DNA from: Bacteroidota bacterium
GTDB taxonomy: Bacteria; Spirochaetota; Spirochaetia; JABMQR01
Reading direction: 5' to 3'
Assembly (NCBI GenBank): GCA_013202335.1
Contig: JABMQR010000016.1
Span: 1 to 37,949 of the forward strand
Length of the DNA: 37,949 nt
Positions within the stretch are counted from its first letter, which is position 1, and each line of letters opens with the position of its first letter. The notes under the pieces are model-generated. The model did no database searches and had not been told where the DNA came from. It saw nothing but the letters and a program-made list of their open reading frames with translations. The translations under genes and the position numbers were made by a program. This document shows positions 16,169 to 24,576 of the stretch, piece after piece.

Positions 16169-16829
16169 TATAATCAACCATCAAATACCTGTAGGGAAGT
16201 TCATCTTCTTCTATCTCCGGAAAACGCCCGGGAGCCTCATAGAACCTGTTATCTGCAGCATCATCATTCACCATACTAACTTCTCCGGTAAGCACCGGTC
16301 CCTTCCCTTCTTCTGCATAAAACCGGTGATACACACCCGGCATCAGGGTCAGACTCTCACCGGGAGTAAGCACAATCATACCGCCGGAGGGGATGATCTT
16401 CTCAATACCATCCACCTGAACCTTCACTTGTTCTTTAGAAAGCTGCTCATCCAATGTACTGCCGTAGAGCTGAAAACAGAGATTCCCGCCTCCCCTGTTA
16501 ATAATATCTTCCATCTTATTCCAGTGAAAATGGAGGGGTGTTTCCTGATTTTCCTGAACCACCATTATTTTCTCAGCATACGGCTTCCCATACAAATTGT
16601 CGCCGCCATTACGGATAGTGATCAGAACCAGCCCCTGCTTCTGAAAATCACCACTGCCGAAATCTGTGATATCCCAACCAAGTCCGGCTGTAACAATCTC
16701 ATGGATAGAGTCCTTGTTCTTAGCCCACTCTTTTTTCGTCCATGAGGCCCAGGGGGGAAGTAAAAACTGTCTTCGTGCCATAAAGCGCTCTGCGCTCCTG
16801 ATGATTCTATTGATTTCGCTTCTTTTCAT
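16164..16829 (-). CDS. D-lyxose isomerase (cupin type)
   Basis: A 221-residue cytoplasmic sugar isomerase that interconverts D-lyxose and D-xylulose; family members also act on D-mannose/D-fructose. The cupin metal site is visible: H100 and H102 (TPLHFHWNKMED), E107 and H167 (MPGVYHRFY). GWDITDFGSGDF and YGKPYAEKIMVVQE are family-typical. The length is close to that of characterised enzymes. The last codons come from an inserted element: the TAG stop and two bases of the final Arg codon lie in the terminal repeat of element A. The gene is the first of the minus-strand sugar locus and diverges from argC. It links the uptake and sensing genes downstream to pentose or hexose catabolism. Confidence 0.85.
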   Translation of the reverse strand: MKRSEINRIIRSAERFMARRQFLLPPWASWTKKEWAKNKDSIHEIVTAGLGWDITDFGSGDFQKQGLVLITIRNGGDNLYGKPYAEKIMVVQENQETPLHFHWNKMEDIINRGGGNLCFQLYGSTLDEQLSKEQVKVQVDGIEKIIPSGGMIVLTPGESLTLMPGVYHRFYAEEGKGPVLTGEVSMVNDDAADNRFYEAPGRFPEIEEDELPYRYLMVDYR

Positions 16830-16876
16830 CTCTTGAACCCTTGCCTCTTGTACATTAGATTTCCTGTAATTGACTC

Positions 16877-16905
16877 AGTATACCACTTGAATTTCAAAGG
16901 GGTAA
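16877..16905 (-). promoter_or_regulatory. candidate promoter of the lyxose isomerase gene
   Basis: On the minus strand, an extended -10 (TGG then TATACT, 16882-16877) is paired at 17 bases with a poor -35 (TTACCC). The extended TGn motif makes it plausible despite the weak -35. Confidence 0.4.
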
Positions 16906-17089
16906 AGGAAATCTGCAATAATTCTTCAATCAACAACACCTCGAATCTCCTGGAATCAATCGTGAAGATGTTTTCTCTGAAAAACTTCTTTTTCTTGTCT
17001 TTACTAATAATAGTTTTTGCATAAAACAGACATTTTTAAAAAATGGAAATAAAATAAGATTTTTATTCTTTCATTTTTGAAAGAGAACC

Positions 17090-17114
17090 GGAATAAAGGC
17101 TTTTCCTTTATTCC
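17090..17114. repeat. perfect 10-bp hairpin in the divergent intergenic region
   Basis: GGAATAAAGG and CCTTTATTCC are exact inverted copies with a 5-base loop (CTTTT). Only TTTC follows on the plus strand and no T-run on the minus strand. It lies upstream of the predicted argC promoter and so is not part of that leader. It may be a remnant terminator of a lost plus-strand gene. Confidence 0.45.
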
Positions 17115-17162
17115 TTTCAGAAGTTTAAGAACTTATTATTCTTTTATAACATATACATTTAC

Positions 17163-17188
17163 TTATAGAAAACTTCAAATCCATGTAA
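17163..17188 (+). repeat. 26-base repeat, copy 1
   Basis: This 26-base stretch matches 35739-35764 at 24 positions; the shared core is AAACTTCAAATCCATGTAA. Both copies are intergenic and on the same strand, 18.6 kb apart. This copy has no hairpin around it, unlike copy 2. Confidence 0.5.
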
Positions 17189-17275
17189 TCAAAGACCCAG
17201 TAATCTTTAAAAATTTCTATTATTAAAAAAATTGGCTTCTCTATCTATACAAACAAGGAATTATATGTATAATTA

Positions 17276-17304
17276 TTGAATATTCGACAATTTTTACGTA
17301 TATT
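17276..17304 (+). promoter_or_regulatory. argCJBD promoter with an overlapping palindrome
   Basis: -35 TTGAAT (17276-17281) and -10 TATATT (17299-17304) lie 17 bases apart, giving a leader of about 15 bases before ATG 17326 with AAGGAAA as ribosome-binding site. The -35 sits in GAATATTC (17278-17285), a perfect palindrome resembling a compressed ARG box, so an ArgR-type repressor could bind here. The repressor part is inference. Confidence 0.5.
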
Positions 17305-17325
17305 TATACAGAAAAGGAAACTGTC

Positions 17326-18384
17326 ATGATACAAGCAGGCATTATCGGGGCATCCGGATACACCGGTCAGGAACTCTATAGAATACTATCTTCACACCCG
17401 GAAGTAACCATCAAGGTAATTACATCCCGAACCTATGCAGGGCAGCCTCTCGGGAGTGTCTATGGGAACCTCTACAGCAATGGGCATACCAAAGGCGGGA
17501 GTGCTGTTTTTAGTAATGCCACTATACAGGAAGCAGCTGAAGTGTGTGATGTACTATTTCTCGCCCTTCCCCATGGACTGGCATCCCATCAGGTAACCCC
17601 CGAACTACTCACAAAAACACATATAATTGACTTAGGTGCCGATTACCGGCTGAAATCCCAGGATATCTACGAAACGTGGTATAAAACAGAACACGGATCA
17701 CCGGAATTGCTGCCGGAAGCGGTATACGGCTTGTGCGAATGGTTTCGGGAAGAAATAAAACACACGAAAATCGTGGCAAATCCCGGATGCTATACAACCT
17801 GCTCAATCCTCACTCTGGCACCATTGCTAAAAGCAGGACTCATTGATCCTGAAACTATCATAATAGACGCAAAATCAGGAATATCCGGAGCTGGCAGAGC
17901 CGCTAAAACAGGCTCATTATACGCAGAGAGCAATGAATCAGTGAAAGCGTATGGCGTTGCTTCACACCGGCATACACCGGAAATAGAGGAACAGCTCTCC
18001 ACCCTATCCGGTTCTGATATCACCATCAGCTTCACCCCGCACCTCATCCCCATGAACAGGGGCATTCTCATAACAGCGTATGCAACACCCAAACCCGGAG
18101 TTACCGGACAGGATATAACAGATGCATATCATGCAGCGTACAATAATGAGTACTTTATCAGACTCCTTCCGACAGGAGTGTTTCCAGAAACCCGCTGGGT
18201 AAAAGGATCCAATTTTTGTGATATTGGATATACGCTTGATACCAGAACAAACCGTCTTATCATGGGCGGAGCAATCGATAATCTGGTAAAAGGTGCATCA
18301 GGACAGGCTGTCCAGAACATGAATATCATGTTCTGTCTAAAGGAACAGACAGGAATTGATTCACTTCCCATTTTTCCTGCATGA
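17326..18384 (+). CDS. argC: N-acetyl-gamma-glutamyl-phosphate reductase
   Basis: A 352-residue cytoplasmic enzyme of arginine synthesis that reduces N-acetylglutamyl phosphate to the semialdehyde with NADPH. The nucleotide-binding motif GIIGASGYTGQEL starts the protein. The catalytic C155 sits in VANPGCYTTCS, and the substrate-binding HRHTPEIE segment is present. The length is typical. It is the first gene of argC-argJ-argB-argD, the classical acetyl-cycle order. AAGGAAA lies 5 bases before the ATG. Confidence 0.95.
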   Translation: MIQAGIIGASGYTGQELYRILSSHPEVTIKVITSRTYAGQPLGSVYGNLYSNGHTKGGSAVFSNATIQEAAEVCDVLFLALPHGLASHQVTPELLTKTHIIDLGADYRLKSQDIYETWYKTEHGSPELLPEAVYGLCEWFREEIKHTKIVANPGCYTTCSILTLAPLLKAGLIDPETIIIDAKSGISGAGRAAKTGSLYAESNESVKAYGVASHRHTPEIEEQLSTLSGSDITISFTPHLIPMNRGILITAYATPKPGVTGQDITDAYHAAYNNEYFIRLLPTGVFPETRWVKGSNFCDIGYTLDTRTNRLIMGGAIDNLVKGASGQAVQNMNIMFCLKEQTGIDSLPIFPA

Positions 18385-18449
18385 TATAAACAGAATAGCC
18401 TGATTAGGAAATTTCAGCTTTGAGTGTTGAAACAGAGAGGAACTATTAC

Positions 18450-19673
18450 ATGAAATTATTAGACAGCGGCCTTAGTGCCGTACAGGGATACAAAACTGCA
18501 GGGATACATGCCGGCATAAAAAAAGCTAAAAAAGATCTTGCACTGATTGTCAGCAATACGCCGGCAGCAGCAGCAGGAGTCTTTACCATAAATAAGGTTC
18601 AGGCCGCACCGGTAACCTATGACAAAGCAATAATTGCAGCCGGGAAATCTGTACGTGCCATCGTGGTGAACAGCGGCAATGCCAATGCCTGTACTGGAAA
18701 ACCAGGACTGCAGAATGCTGAAACAATGGGCACTACCGCCGCCAAGGCCCTGGGTGCAGAAAAAGGAACAGAAGTCCTTGTCTGCTCCACTGGTGTTATC
18801 GGTGTTCCCCTACCCATGGAAACAATTAAAAACGGCATAACAGCGGCCGCCGAAGAACTCTCAACAACCCGAGATTCAGCGGCAAATGCTGCCGAGGCCA
18901 TACTGACCACAGACACCTTTAAAAAAGAGATAGCAGTTGAGATAACCATTGAGGGAAAACCTGTCGTACTGGCCGGGATAGCAAAAGGATCCGGAATGAT
19001 ACATCCAAACATGGCCACCCTGCTCTCATTCATCATAACCGATGCAAATATCGAAGCAGCAACCCTGCAGGGACTGCTCGGAATATCAATCAGCTCAACC
19101 TACAACATGATTTCTGTAGATGGAGACACCAGTACAAACGATACAGTGCTGACACTGGCAAACGGGGCATCCAACACCCCTCTTATATGCAGAGGGACGG
19201 AGGAGTACGCAAAGTTCGCCGAGGCATTTGACTATGTACATGCCTATCTTGCAAAACAGATTGTCCGCGACGGAGAAGGTGCCAGTAAATTTATTGAGGT
19301 CCAAATAACAGGCGCAGCAAATGAGACTGATGCAAAACTTCTGGCAAAATCAATTATAACTTCAAACCTGGTTAAAACAGCCGTCTTTGGTGAAGATGCC
19401 AACTGGGGAAGAATACTCTGTGCTATGGGTTATTCCGGCGCACAGTTCAACCCCGACACTGTTGACCTGACAATATCAAGCACTCAAGGAGACATCCTCC
19501 TGCTTAAACAAGGAGCACCGGTACCCTTCGATGAAAACATTGCCCTTGCCATATTGAAAGAACATGATATTGTGATTAAAGCAACACTTCAGGATGGAAA
19601 CGCCGATGCAACAGCCTGGGGCTGCGACCTGAGCTATGAATATGTAAAAATTAACGGAGAGTACCGGACCTAA
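18450..19673 (+). CDS. argJ: bifunctional glutamate N-acetyltransferase / ornithine acetyltransferase
   Basis: A 407-residue enzyme that recycles the acetyl group from N-acetylornithine to glutamate. The autocleavage site is intact: KGSGMIHPNMATLLSF, with nucleophile T190, giving alpha and beta chains. The N-terminus GYKTAGIHAGIKKAKKDLAL and AGVFTINKVQAAPV are family signatures. ATG 18450 was chosen, with AGAGAGGA upstream; a TTG at 18420 with its own AGGA would add ten residues. It follows argC by 65 bases. Its presence means no separate ArgA is needed for the recycling step; whether it is mono- or bifunctional cannot be read here. Confidence 0.94.
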   Translation: MKLLDSGLSAVQGYKTAGIHAGIKKAKKDLALIVSNTPAAAAGVFTINKVQAAPVTYDKAIIAAGKSVRAIVVNSGNANACTGKPGLQNAETMGTTAAKALGAEKGTEVLVCSTGVIGVPLPMETIKNGITAAAEELSTTRDSAANAAEAILTTDTFKKEIAVEITIEGKPVVLAGIAKGSGMIHPNMATLLSFIITDANIEAATLQGLLGISISSTYNMISVDGDTSTNDTVLTLANGASNTPLICRGTEEYAKFAEAFDYVHAYLAKQIVRDGEGASKFIEVQITGAANETDAKLLAKSIITSNLVKTAVFGEDANWGRILCAMGYSGAQFNPDTVDLTISSTQGDILLLKQGAPVPFDENIALAILKEHDIVIKATLQDGNADATAWGCDLSYEYVKINGEYRT

Positions 19674-19694
19674 CCCGCCGGAGAGGATATACGC

Positions 19695-20555
19695 ATGGAT
19701 AAATACATTGAAAAAGCTAAAGTACTGATAGAGGCCCTGCCCTATATTAAACGATTCTCAGGAAAAGTTGTCGTGATAAAATACGGCGGCAGCGCCATGG
19801 ACGATGAACATATGAAAGATCTGGTGATTCAGGACATCGTCTTGATGAAACTTGTCGGCATGAAACCCGTTATCGTGCATGGTGGAGGGAAAGCGATATC
19901 CAAAATGATGACGAGGCTGGGAAAAAAAACCCAGTTTGTTGATGGATTGCGGGTAACTGATGCTGAAACTGCAGAGATAGTTGAAATGGTTCTCTCTGGA
20001 AATATTAACAAACAGATCGTTCAGGCTATCCAAAACCATGGCATGAAAGCTGTAGGAATTAACGGTAAAGATGCCAACACCCTGACTGCTGTAAAGACGA
20101 AGGTAAAGGGAAAAGATATCGGCTTTGTCGGCACCATCACAAAAACTGATCCCGCTCTCGTTCTCTCACTCATAGAGAATGATTTTATCCCAGTAATCGC
20201 ACCAATAGGGACAGATGCACAGGGAAATACCTATAATATAAATGCTGATTTCGCTGCTTCAGCAATTGCCGGTGCACTGAATGCCCAGAAGCTGGTTTTT
20301 CTCACCGATGTTGAAGGTATTCTGAGAGACGTGGATGATCCTGATTCAATTATCCGAAGACTAACTGCTGCAGAAGCTGAAAACTATATTTCTGACGGTA
20401 CCATTTCCGGTGGCATGATCCCAAAAACGACCTGCTGTATAGATGGAATTCAGAAGGGTGTTGATAGTGTTCATATTCTTGACGGACGAACCGAACACAG
20501 TATGCTGCTGGAAATATTCACCAATAACGGCATCGGCACAATGATAACACACTGA
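19695..20555 (+). CDS. argB: acetylglutamate kinase
   Basis: A 286-residue amino-acid kinase that phosphorylates N-acetylglutamate. The ATP-loop VVIKYGGSAM, PVIVHGGGKAISKMM, the substrate-binding RVTDAETAEIVEMVLSG and the C-terminal GGMIPKTTCCIDGI are all present. An N-terminal helix (KYIEKAKVLIEALPYIKRF) is of the length seen in arginine-inhibited hexameric enzymes, so feedback inhibition is likely but not proven. It lies 21 bases after argJ with a GGAGAGG site. Confidence 0.95.
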   Translation: MDKYIEKAKVLIEALPYIKRFSGKVVVIKYGGSAMDDEHMKDLVIQDIVLMKLVGMKPVIVHGGGKAISKMMTRLGKKTQFVDGLRVTDAETAEIVEMVLSGNINKQIVQAIQNHGMKAVGINGKDANTLTAVKTKVKGKDIGFVGTITKTDPALVLSLIENDFIPVIAPIGTDAQGNTYNINADFAASAIAGALNAQKLVFLTDVEGILRDVDDPDSIIRRLTAAEAENYISDGTISGGMIPKTTCCIDGIQKGVDSVHILDGRTEHSMLLEIFTNNGIGTMITH

Positions 20556-20588
20556 CATTATCAAAAAAACATTTAAAGAGAGACAAGC

Positions 20589-21803
20589 ATGAAAACATAT
20601 GATGAATTACTGAATACCGGAAAAACCCACATGATGAATACCTACGCCCAGCTGCCTATAGTACTTACCGGGGGCAGCGGCAGCCGTGTACAGGACAGCA
20701 ATGGCAATACCTACCTCGATTTCGTGGCCGGCATTGCAGTTAATGCGTTGGGATATGGAAACGAGACCCTAAAAACTGCCCTTAAAGCAGTCATTGATTC
20801 GGGTCTCACCCACTGCTCAAACCTCTACTGGAATGAACATGCTATTACTGCAGCCGCCCTTCTTGCAGAACTCAGTGGTCTCGATCGGGTATTTTTCTGC
20901 AACAGCGGGGCTGAGGCAAATGAAGCAGCTATGAAACTTGCACGAAAATACGGCTTCCTGCACAAAGGTTCGGGGGCAAGTAAAATCATCTCAATGAAAC
21001 AATCCTTTCATGGCCGAACCTACGGAGCAATAACCGCAACCGGGCAGCCAAAATATCACAAAGGATTTTTCCCACTGATGCCGGATATAGAATTTGCTGA
21101 ATTCAACAACTCCGCCAGTGTCGAGGCACTGATTGACGATAAAACTTGTGCGGTAATTCTGGAACCTGTCCAGGGAGAAGGCGGTATCCACCCGGCAGAT
21201 CCGCAGTTCCTCAAAGATGTAAGACTGCTTTGTGACAAATATGATGCCCTCCTTATCTTTGATGAAGTTCAGTGCGGGATGGGAAGATGCGGTAAACCCT
21301 TTGCCTACCAGATTTCAGGAGTAACACCGGATGCAGTCAGCCTGGCAAAAGGACTGGGCGCGGGTCTCCCAATCGGTGCTCTGGTAGCATCCGAGAAAGC
21401 TGCCTCAGCCTTTACTCCCGGGGATCATGCCTCCACTTTCGGCGGAAATCTTATATCTACAGCCGCAGCATCAGTAGTTCTTTCCAGCCTAAAAAATGGG
21501 ACTTTGCCTGCAAATGCTGCAGCACGAGGTACCCAACTCACCGCAGGACTTACAGAACTGCAGCAGGAATTCCCTGATCTGATTACTGACATCCGTGGTA
21601 TTGGGCTGATGCAGGGCATCGAACTCTCATCATTAGCTGCACCTATAATAGCACTTTGCCTCAAAAAAGGGCTACTGCTGGTGTCTGCAGGAACGCATAT
21701 TATCAGGTTTGTACCCCCCTTAACGGTAACTGCGAATGAAATTAGTGAGATGCTGGCTATCCTGAAATCAGCTGTCACTGAAATAAGCCAGTTGCCTGTC
21801 TGA
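20589..21803 (+). CDS. argD: acetylornithine aminotransferase
   Basis: A 404-residue class-III PLP aminotransferase that makes N-acetylornithine. The PLP lysine is K254 (SLAKGLGAGLP). FCNSGAEANEAAMKLARKY, LEPVQGEGGI and LIFDEVQCGMGRCG mark the cofactor site. It is the last gene of the arginine operon, 33 bases after argB. argF, argG and argH are not in the window, so the later steps are encoded elsewhere. No clear terminator follows within 100 bases. Confidence 0.94.
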   Translation: MKTYDELLNTGKTHMMNTYAQLPIVLTGGSGSRVQDSNGNTYLDFVAGIAVNALGYGNETLKTALKAVIDSGLTHCSNLYWNEHAITAAALLAELSGLDRVFFCNSGAEANEAAMKLARKYGFLHKGSGASKIISMKQSFHGRTYGAITATGQPKYHKGFFPLMPDIEFAEFNNSASVEALIDDKTCAVILEPVQGEGGIHPADPQFLKDVRLLCDKYDALLIFDEVQCGMGRCGKPFAYQISGVTPDAVSLAKGLGAGLPIGALVASEKAASAFTPGDHASTFGGNLISTAAASVVLSSLKNGTLPANAAARGTQLTAGLTELQQEFPDLITDIRGIGLMQGIELSSLAAPIIALCLKKGLLLVSAGTHIIRFVPPLTVTANEISEMLAILKSAVTEISQLPV

Positions 21804-21912
21804 ATTCCAAACTGATGAAAAAATCTCACTCAGGGTAAAATTGCAATAGAGAGAATCACATGCTATTATGCATATACCAGAGCCGGTTTTTGAAAAGCTG
21901 GTTGGATCCGTG

Positions 21913-21951
21913 TTTACATAAATTTTAAGTTTTCGATTCTTTTTATGTAAA
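21913..21951. promoter_or_regulatory. 10-bp inverted repeat upstream of the sugar isomerase gene
   Basis: TTTACATAAA (21913-21922) and TTTATGTAAA (21942-21951) are exact inverted copies, their starts 29 bases apart, about three helical turns. They lie about 75 bases upstream of the isomerase start in an otherwise empty 221-base gap. This spacing and symmetry suit a regulator that binds two half-sites on one face; a large-looped hairpin is also possible. Confidence 0.4.
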
Positions 21952-22024
21952 TAATTGTAATTTAGAGACCAATAAAAAAATCGAAAAATTCTTAAAAAAT
22001 GTATTTTTTATATGGAGGATAAAG

Positions 22025-23014
22025 ATGGGCAGACCTATTACTATGTTCACAGGACAATGGGCAGATTTAACTTTTGAGGAAGCTTGTAGAAAACTTAGTT
22101 CTCTTGGGTATGAAGGGGTTGAGATAGCCTGCTGGGGTGATCATATGGACGTCCGCAAAGCAGTCGAGGATCCTTCTTATGCTGCAGGAAGAAAAGCAAT
22201 CCTGAATAAATATGGACTCGAATGTTATGCCCTGGGCGCACATCTTGCCGGCCAGTGCGTAGGTGACTTTTGGGAACCTCGAATTAACACTTTTGCACCA
22301 GCAGAACTCGCCGGTAATCCAGAAGCTATACGCGCCTGGGCTATTGAAGAGATGAAATATACCGCAAGGGCTGCCGAGGCTATGGGCTGTAAGATTGTGA
22401 CCGGATTTTTTGGATCACCAATCTGGAAATACTTCTACTCTTTCCCTCCTACAACAAAAAAAATGATCGATGATGGATATGCTTTGATTAAAAAACTCTG
22501 GGATCCGATCCTTGAAGTTTTTGATATTGCGGGAGTTAAATTTGCCCTTGAAGTTCACCCTTCAGAAATTGCCTACGACTACTACACTACAAAGCGTTTG
22601 TTTGAAGTTTTTGAAAACAGAGCCTCTCTGGGAATCAATTTTGATCCTTCACATCTCATTTGGCAGGGTTTACAGCCCGAGCTCCTGATCCGTGATTTTC
22701 CTGATAGGATTTACCACGTTCATATTAAAGATGCTGCTGTAACTTTGGATGGACGATCCGGAATTCTTGGATCCCATCTTGAATTTGGCAACCTGAACCG
22801 CGGCTGGAATTTCCGTTCACCCGGACACGGAGATGTGAATTTTGAGGCTATTATTCGTGAACTCAACTCCATTGGTTATGACGGTCCTCTTTCAGTAGAG
22901 TGGGAAGATAATGGGATGGATAGAGATTATGGGGCCAAGGATGCATTAGAATTTGTTCAATCAATCAATTTTTCTCCTTCAACTCTTGAGTTTGATAAAT
23001 CAATGGAGAACTGA
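22025..23014 (+). CDS. sugar phosphate isomerase/epimerase (TIM barrel)
   Basis: A 329-residue protein of the COG1082 xylose-isomerase-like TIM-barrel family. The usual metal ligands can be picked out: Glu in FALEVHPSEIAY, Asp and His in INFDPSHLIWQ, His in VHIKDAAV and Glu in LSVEWEDNGMDRDYG. The N-terminal GRPITMFTGQWADLTFEEA fits this group. The substrate cannot be named; relatives act on sugars, inositols or hydroxypyruvate. A strong GGAGG lies 6 bases before the ATG. The gene appears monocistronic, and the insertion sequence begins 3 bases after its stop. Confidence 0.8.
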   Translation: MGRPITMFTGQWADLTFEEACRKLSSLGYEGVEIACWGDHMDVRKAVEDPSYAAGRKAILNKYGLECYALGAHLAGQCVGDFWEPRINTFAPAELAGNPEAIRAWAIEEMKYTARAAEAMGCKIVTGFFGSPIWKYFYSFPPTTKKMIDDGYALIKKLWDPILEVFDIAGVKFALEVHPSEIAYDYYTTKRLFEVFENRASLGINFDPSHLIWQGLQPELLIRDFPDRIYHVHIKDAAVTLDGRSGILGSHLEFGNLNRGWNFRSPGHGDVNFEAIIRELNSIGYDGPLSVEWEDNGMDRDYGAKDALEFVQSINFSPSTLEFDKSMEN

Positions 23015-23070
23015 GGATAGTGTTTAGAAGCGTGCAGGTATAAATCTAAAAATTAGAGTCTTAATGCAAG

Positions 23071-23096
23071 AACTTGCCTAAATTTAAGCAAGTTTT
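23071..23096 (+). terminator. hairpin inside the left end of the insertion sequence
   Basis: AACTTGC and GCAAGTT form a 7-base-pair stem whose loop can pair further (TAAATTTA), followed by four T on the plus strand. It would end transcripts entering from the isomerase gene, a common protective feature of insertion sequences. Confidence 0.45.
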
Positions 23097-23101
23097 AACC
23101 C

Positions 23102-24316
23102 TTAAGCTACTACATAATTAGCAATATAGCTCCCACATACTCTACCCAGACTAAGATTTTTTAAAGGAGTAACTATTTCACCACACCAAATACTTCGCCA
23201 TGTTTCTGGTATTTGAGGAATGTGGGATAGAAAAAATCGACGATCCTCAGACATCCATTTTTTGCATTGGTCTAACAACTCCGACTCAATTCCTGCCATC
23301 TCAGCATGTGACAGAAAATCAGCAGCTCTACTGTTTATTCTATAGGATTTGAAAATGTTGTGCCAACACATATAAATACTGATTCTGTACATCTGACAGC
23401 AGAGATCCCGTGCAAAACAGACACTTTTACGATGAAATTCAGAGAGATCCTTTCGCAGCTCCCTTTCAAAATAGTTTACAGCAAACAATTCATTTCTTAA
23501 ATCACGTAATTTATGGGAACTTATCTGAATATGAGAAAAATCCCCTATATTAGTAAGTTTTCTGAGGGTGGTATGACGATGCAAAGCGGTAACATACTGA
23601 GTTTTATAATCCGTATATAACAATAAAGGATTTACTGCCCCACTTCGGGAATGCAATCCATTCATCTGATCGGCCAGCTCTAGAAATTTATTGGTTATAG
23701 ACCCCCTGGGGAATTTAGCTGTTTTATAGAGCTCTTCGCAACGCTGTTGTTGTTTGGCTGTTTTTCTTCCCTTTCTTTTAAATGGGGCTACATTATAGAA
23801 AAAACATAATTGACTGATCTTTCCTACTAATATGTGAATATCATGTGGTGAGTATTTACTGAAAGCATACGACTCAAATCCATCAGCAACAAGCGGTTCA
23901 CTGAGTTTCGCTGTATGTAAAAGTAGTGTTTGAATAGCAATCGACTGTCGGGAAAGAATTGCAATTTTATGAAGTATCGTTGCCGGGCTGCAGTGTAAAA
24001 TAGCAGCCATCCCACGAATCGAGGTGCTACGAACCAGGAGCTCCTGTAAGCGAGTAAAATTGAATTTTATACGCTGGTAAAAGTGTAGAGAAAATTGATT
24101 TTGACTAAAGGATCGATCACAACTTTTACATCCGTATCGTTGGCGGCGAATACCACTTTTAAGCTTATACGTACCAACTTTATTATACCAAATGGTAAAA
24201 TTCTGAGACAAGTGAATATCGGGATTGTGATTTTTGCAATCCTTATATGGACAGAAAGGGGGAATGAAAACATCGATACTTTCAAATTTTACTTGTTTTT
24301 GCATTGCCATTAACAT
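23102..24316 (-). CDS. transposase, zinc ribbon plus IS1-like DDE domain
   Basis: A 404-residue transposase. A zinc ribbon sits at the N-terminus (C22, C27, C63, C66: FCPYKDC and YGCKSC), then a helix-turn-helix near residues 95-118 (RSTSIRGMAAILHCSPATIL). Putative catalytic acids are D145 (LVADGFESY), D236 (LLYTDYKTQY) and E284 in FERELRKDLSEFHRKSVCFA. That last block resembles the conserved ER...R...RK-CF motif around the glutamate of IS1-family transposases. It is longer than IS1 InsAB and is one uninterrupted frame, so no frameshift is needed. GGAGG lies 8 bases before the ATG. The gene looks intact, so the element may still be active. The family placement is by motif only. Confidence 0.75.
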   Translation of the reverse strand: MLMAMQKQVKFESIDVFIPPFCPYKDCKNHNPDIHLSQNFTIWYNKVGTYKLKSGIRRQRYGCKSCDRSFSQNQFSLHFYQRIKFNFTRLQELLVRSTSIRGMAAILHCSPATILHKIAILSRQSIAIQTLLLHTAKLSEPLVADGFESYAFSKYSPHDIHILVGKISQLCFFYNVAPFKRKGRKTAKQQQRCEELYKTAKFPRGSITNKFLELADQMNGLHSRSGAVNPLLLYTDYKTQYVTALHRHTTLRKLTNIGDFSHIQISSHKLRDLRNELFAVNYFERELRKDLSEFHRKSVCFARDLCCQMYRISIYMCWHNIFKSYRINSRAADFLSHAEMAGIESELLDQCKKWMSEDRRFFLSHIPQIPETWRSIWCGEIVTPLKNLSLGRVCGSYIANYVVA

Positions 24317-24535
24317 TGGATAAACCTCCAGAAAAAGTTTTGGGTCTACCCGTAATAACTGAAAAAAGAGAGGAAAAAATTCAATTAATTAAAAATTTTT
24401 TGTTTTTTCTATTTTTTTGTCCCTTTTCGCACCTGCACGCTTCTTAACACTAACAAAATACTATCCAAAATGGAAAAACAACGGTAAAATAGAGTAACAC
24501 AATGTTAACTTATTATTGTATCATGGATTAACAAA

Positions 24536-24549
24536 GACTATTCATAGTC
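24536..24549. promoter_or_regulatory. small palindrome upstream of the hpt gene
   Basis: GACTAT-TC-ATAGTC is a perfect 6-base inverted repeat, 27 bases before the hpt start. It could be an operator or a leader hairpin; no clear promoter could be placed beside it. Confidence 0.3.
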
Positions 24550-24576
24550 GCATATTTCATAAAGTAAGGAAGCACT

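Larger units (their letters stand above)
16906..17275. other. gene-poor divergent intergenic region (lyxose isomerase / argC)
   Basis: About 500 bases separate the two starts. The region is AT-rich and holds a perfect 10-base-pair hairpin at 17090-17114, a 26-base repeat also found at 35739-35764 (here 17163-17188), and a plus-strand 20-codon stretch at 16965-17024 that looks like an orphan signal peptide (KNFFFLSLLIIVFA, then stop). No convincing gene is present. Confidence 0.5.
23018..24452 (-). mobile_element. insertion sequence with an IS1-like single-ORF transposase (1435 bp)
   Basis: The ends are 22-base inverted repeats (23018-23039 and 24431-24452) with one mismatch, running TAGTGTT, then T or A, then AGAAGCGTGCAGGT. 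One transposase gene fills the inside. A hairpin after the left end (AACTTGC/GCAAGTT, 23071-23094, then TTTT) could stop transcription entering from the upstream isomerase gene. No target-site duplication is evident at the ends. Two short elements with the same ends lie at 16030-16168 and 33075-33217. Confidence 0.85.

Noticed and set aside
16019..16173. CCTATAA on both sides of element A as a target-site duplication
   Set aside because: The left copy lies several bases outside the symmetric end while the right copy overlaps the end, so the geometry does not fit; the other two elements show nothing similar.
16833..17024. A 63-codon plus-strand frame between the lyxose isomerase gene and argC
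   Set aside because: No ribosome-binding site at its start, it overlaps the isomerase promoter region, and only its last 20 codons look protein-like.
18420..18449. TTG 18420 as the argJ start
   Set aside because: It would add ten residues not expected in ArgJ; ATG 18450 has AGAGAGGA at a suitable distance. It cannot be fully excluded.
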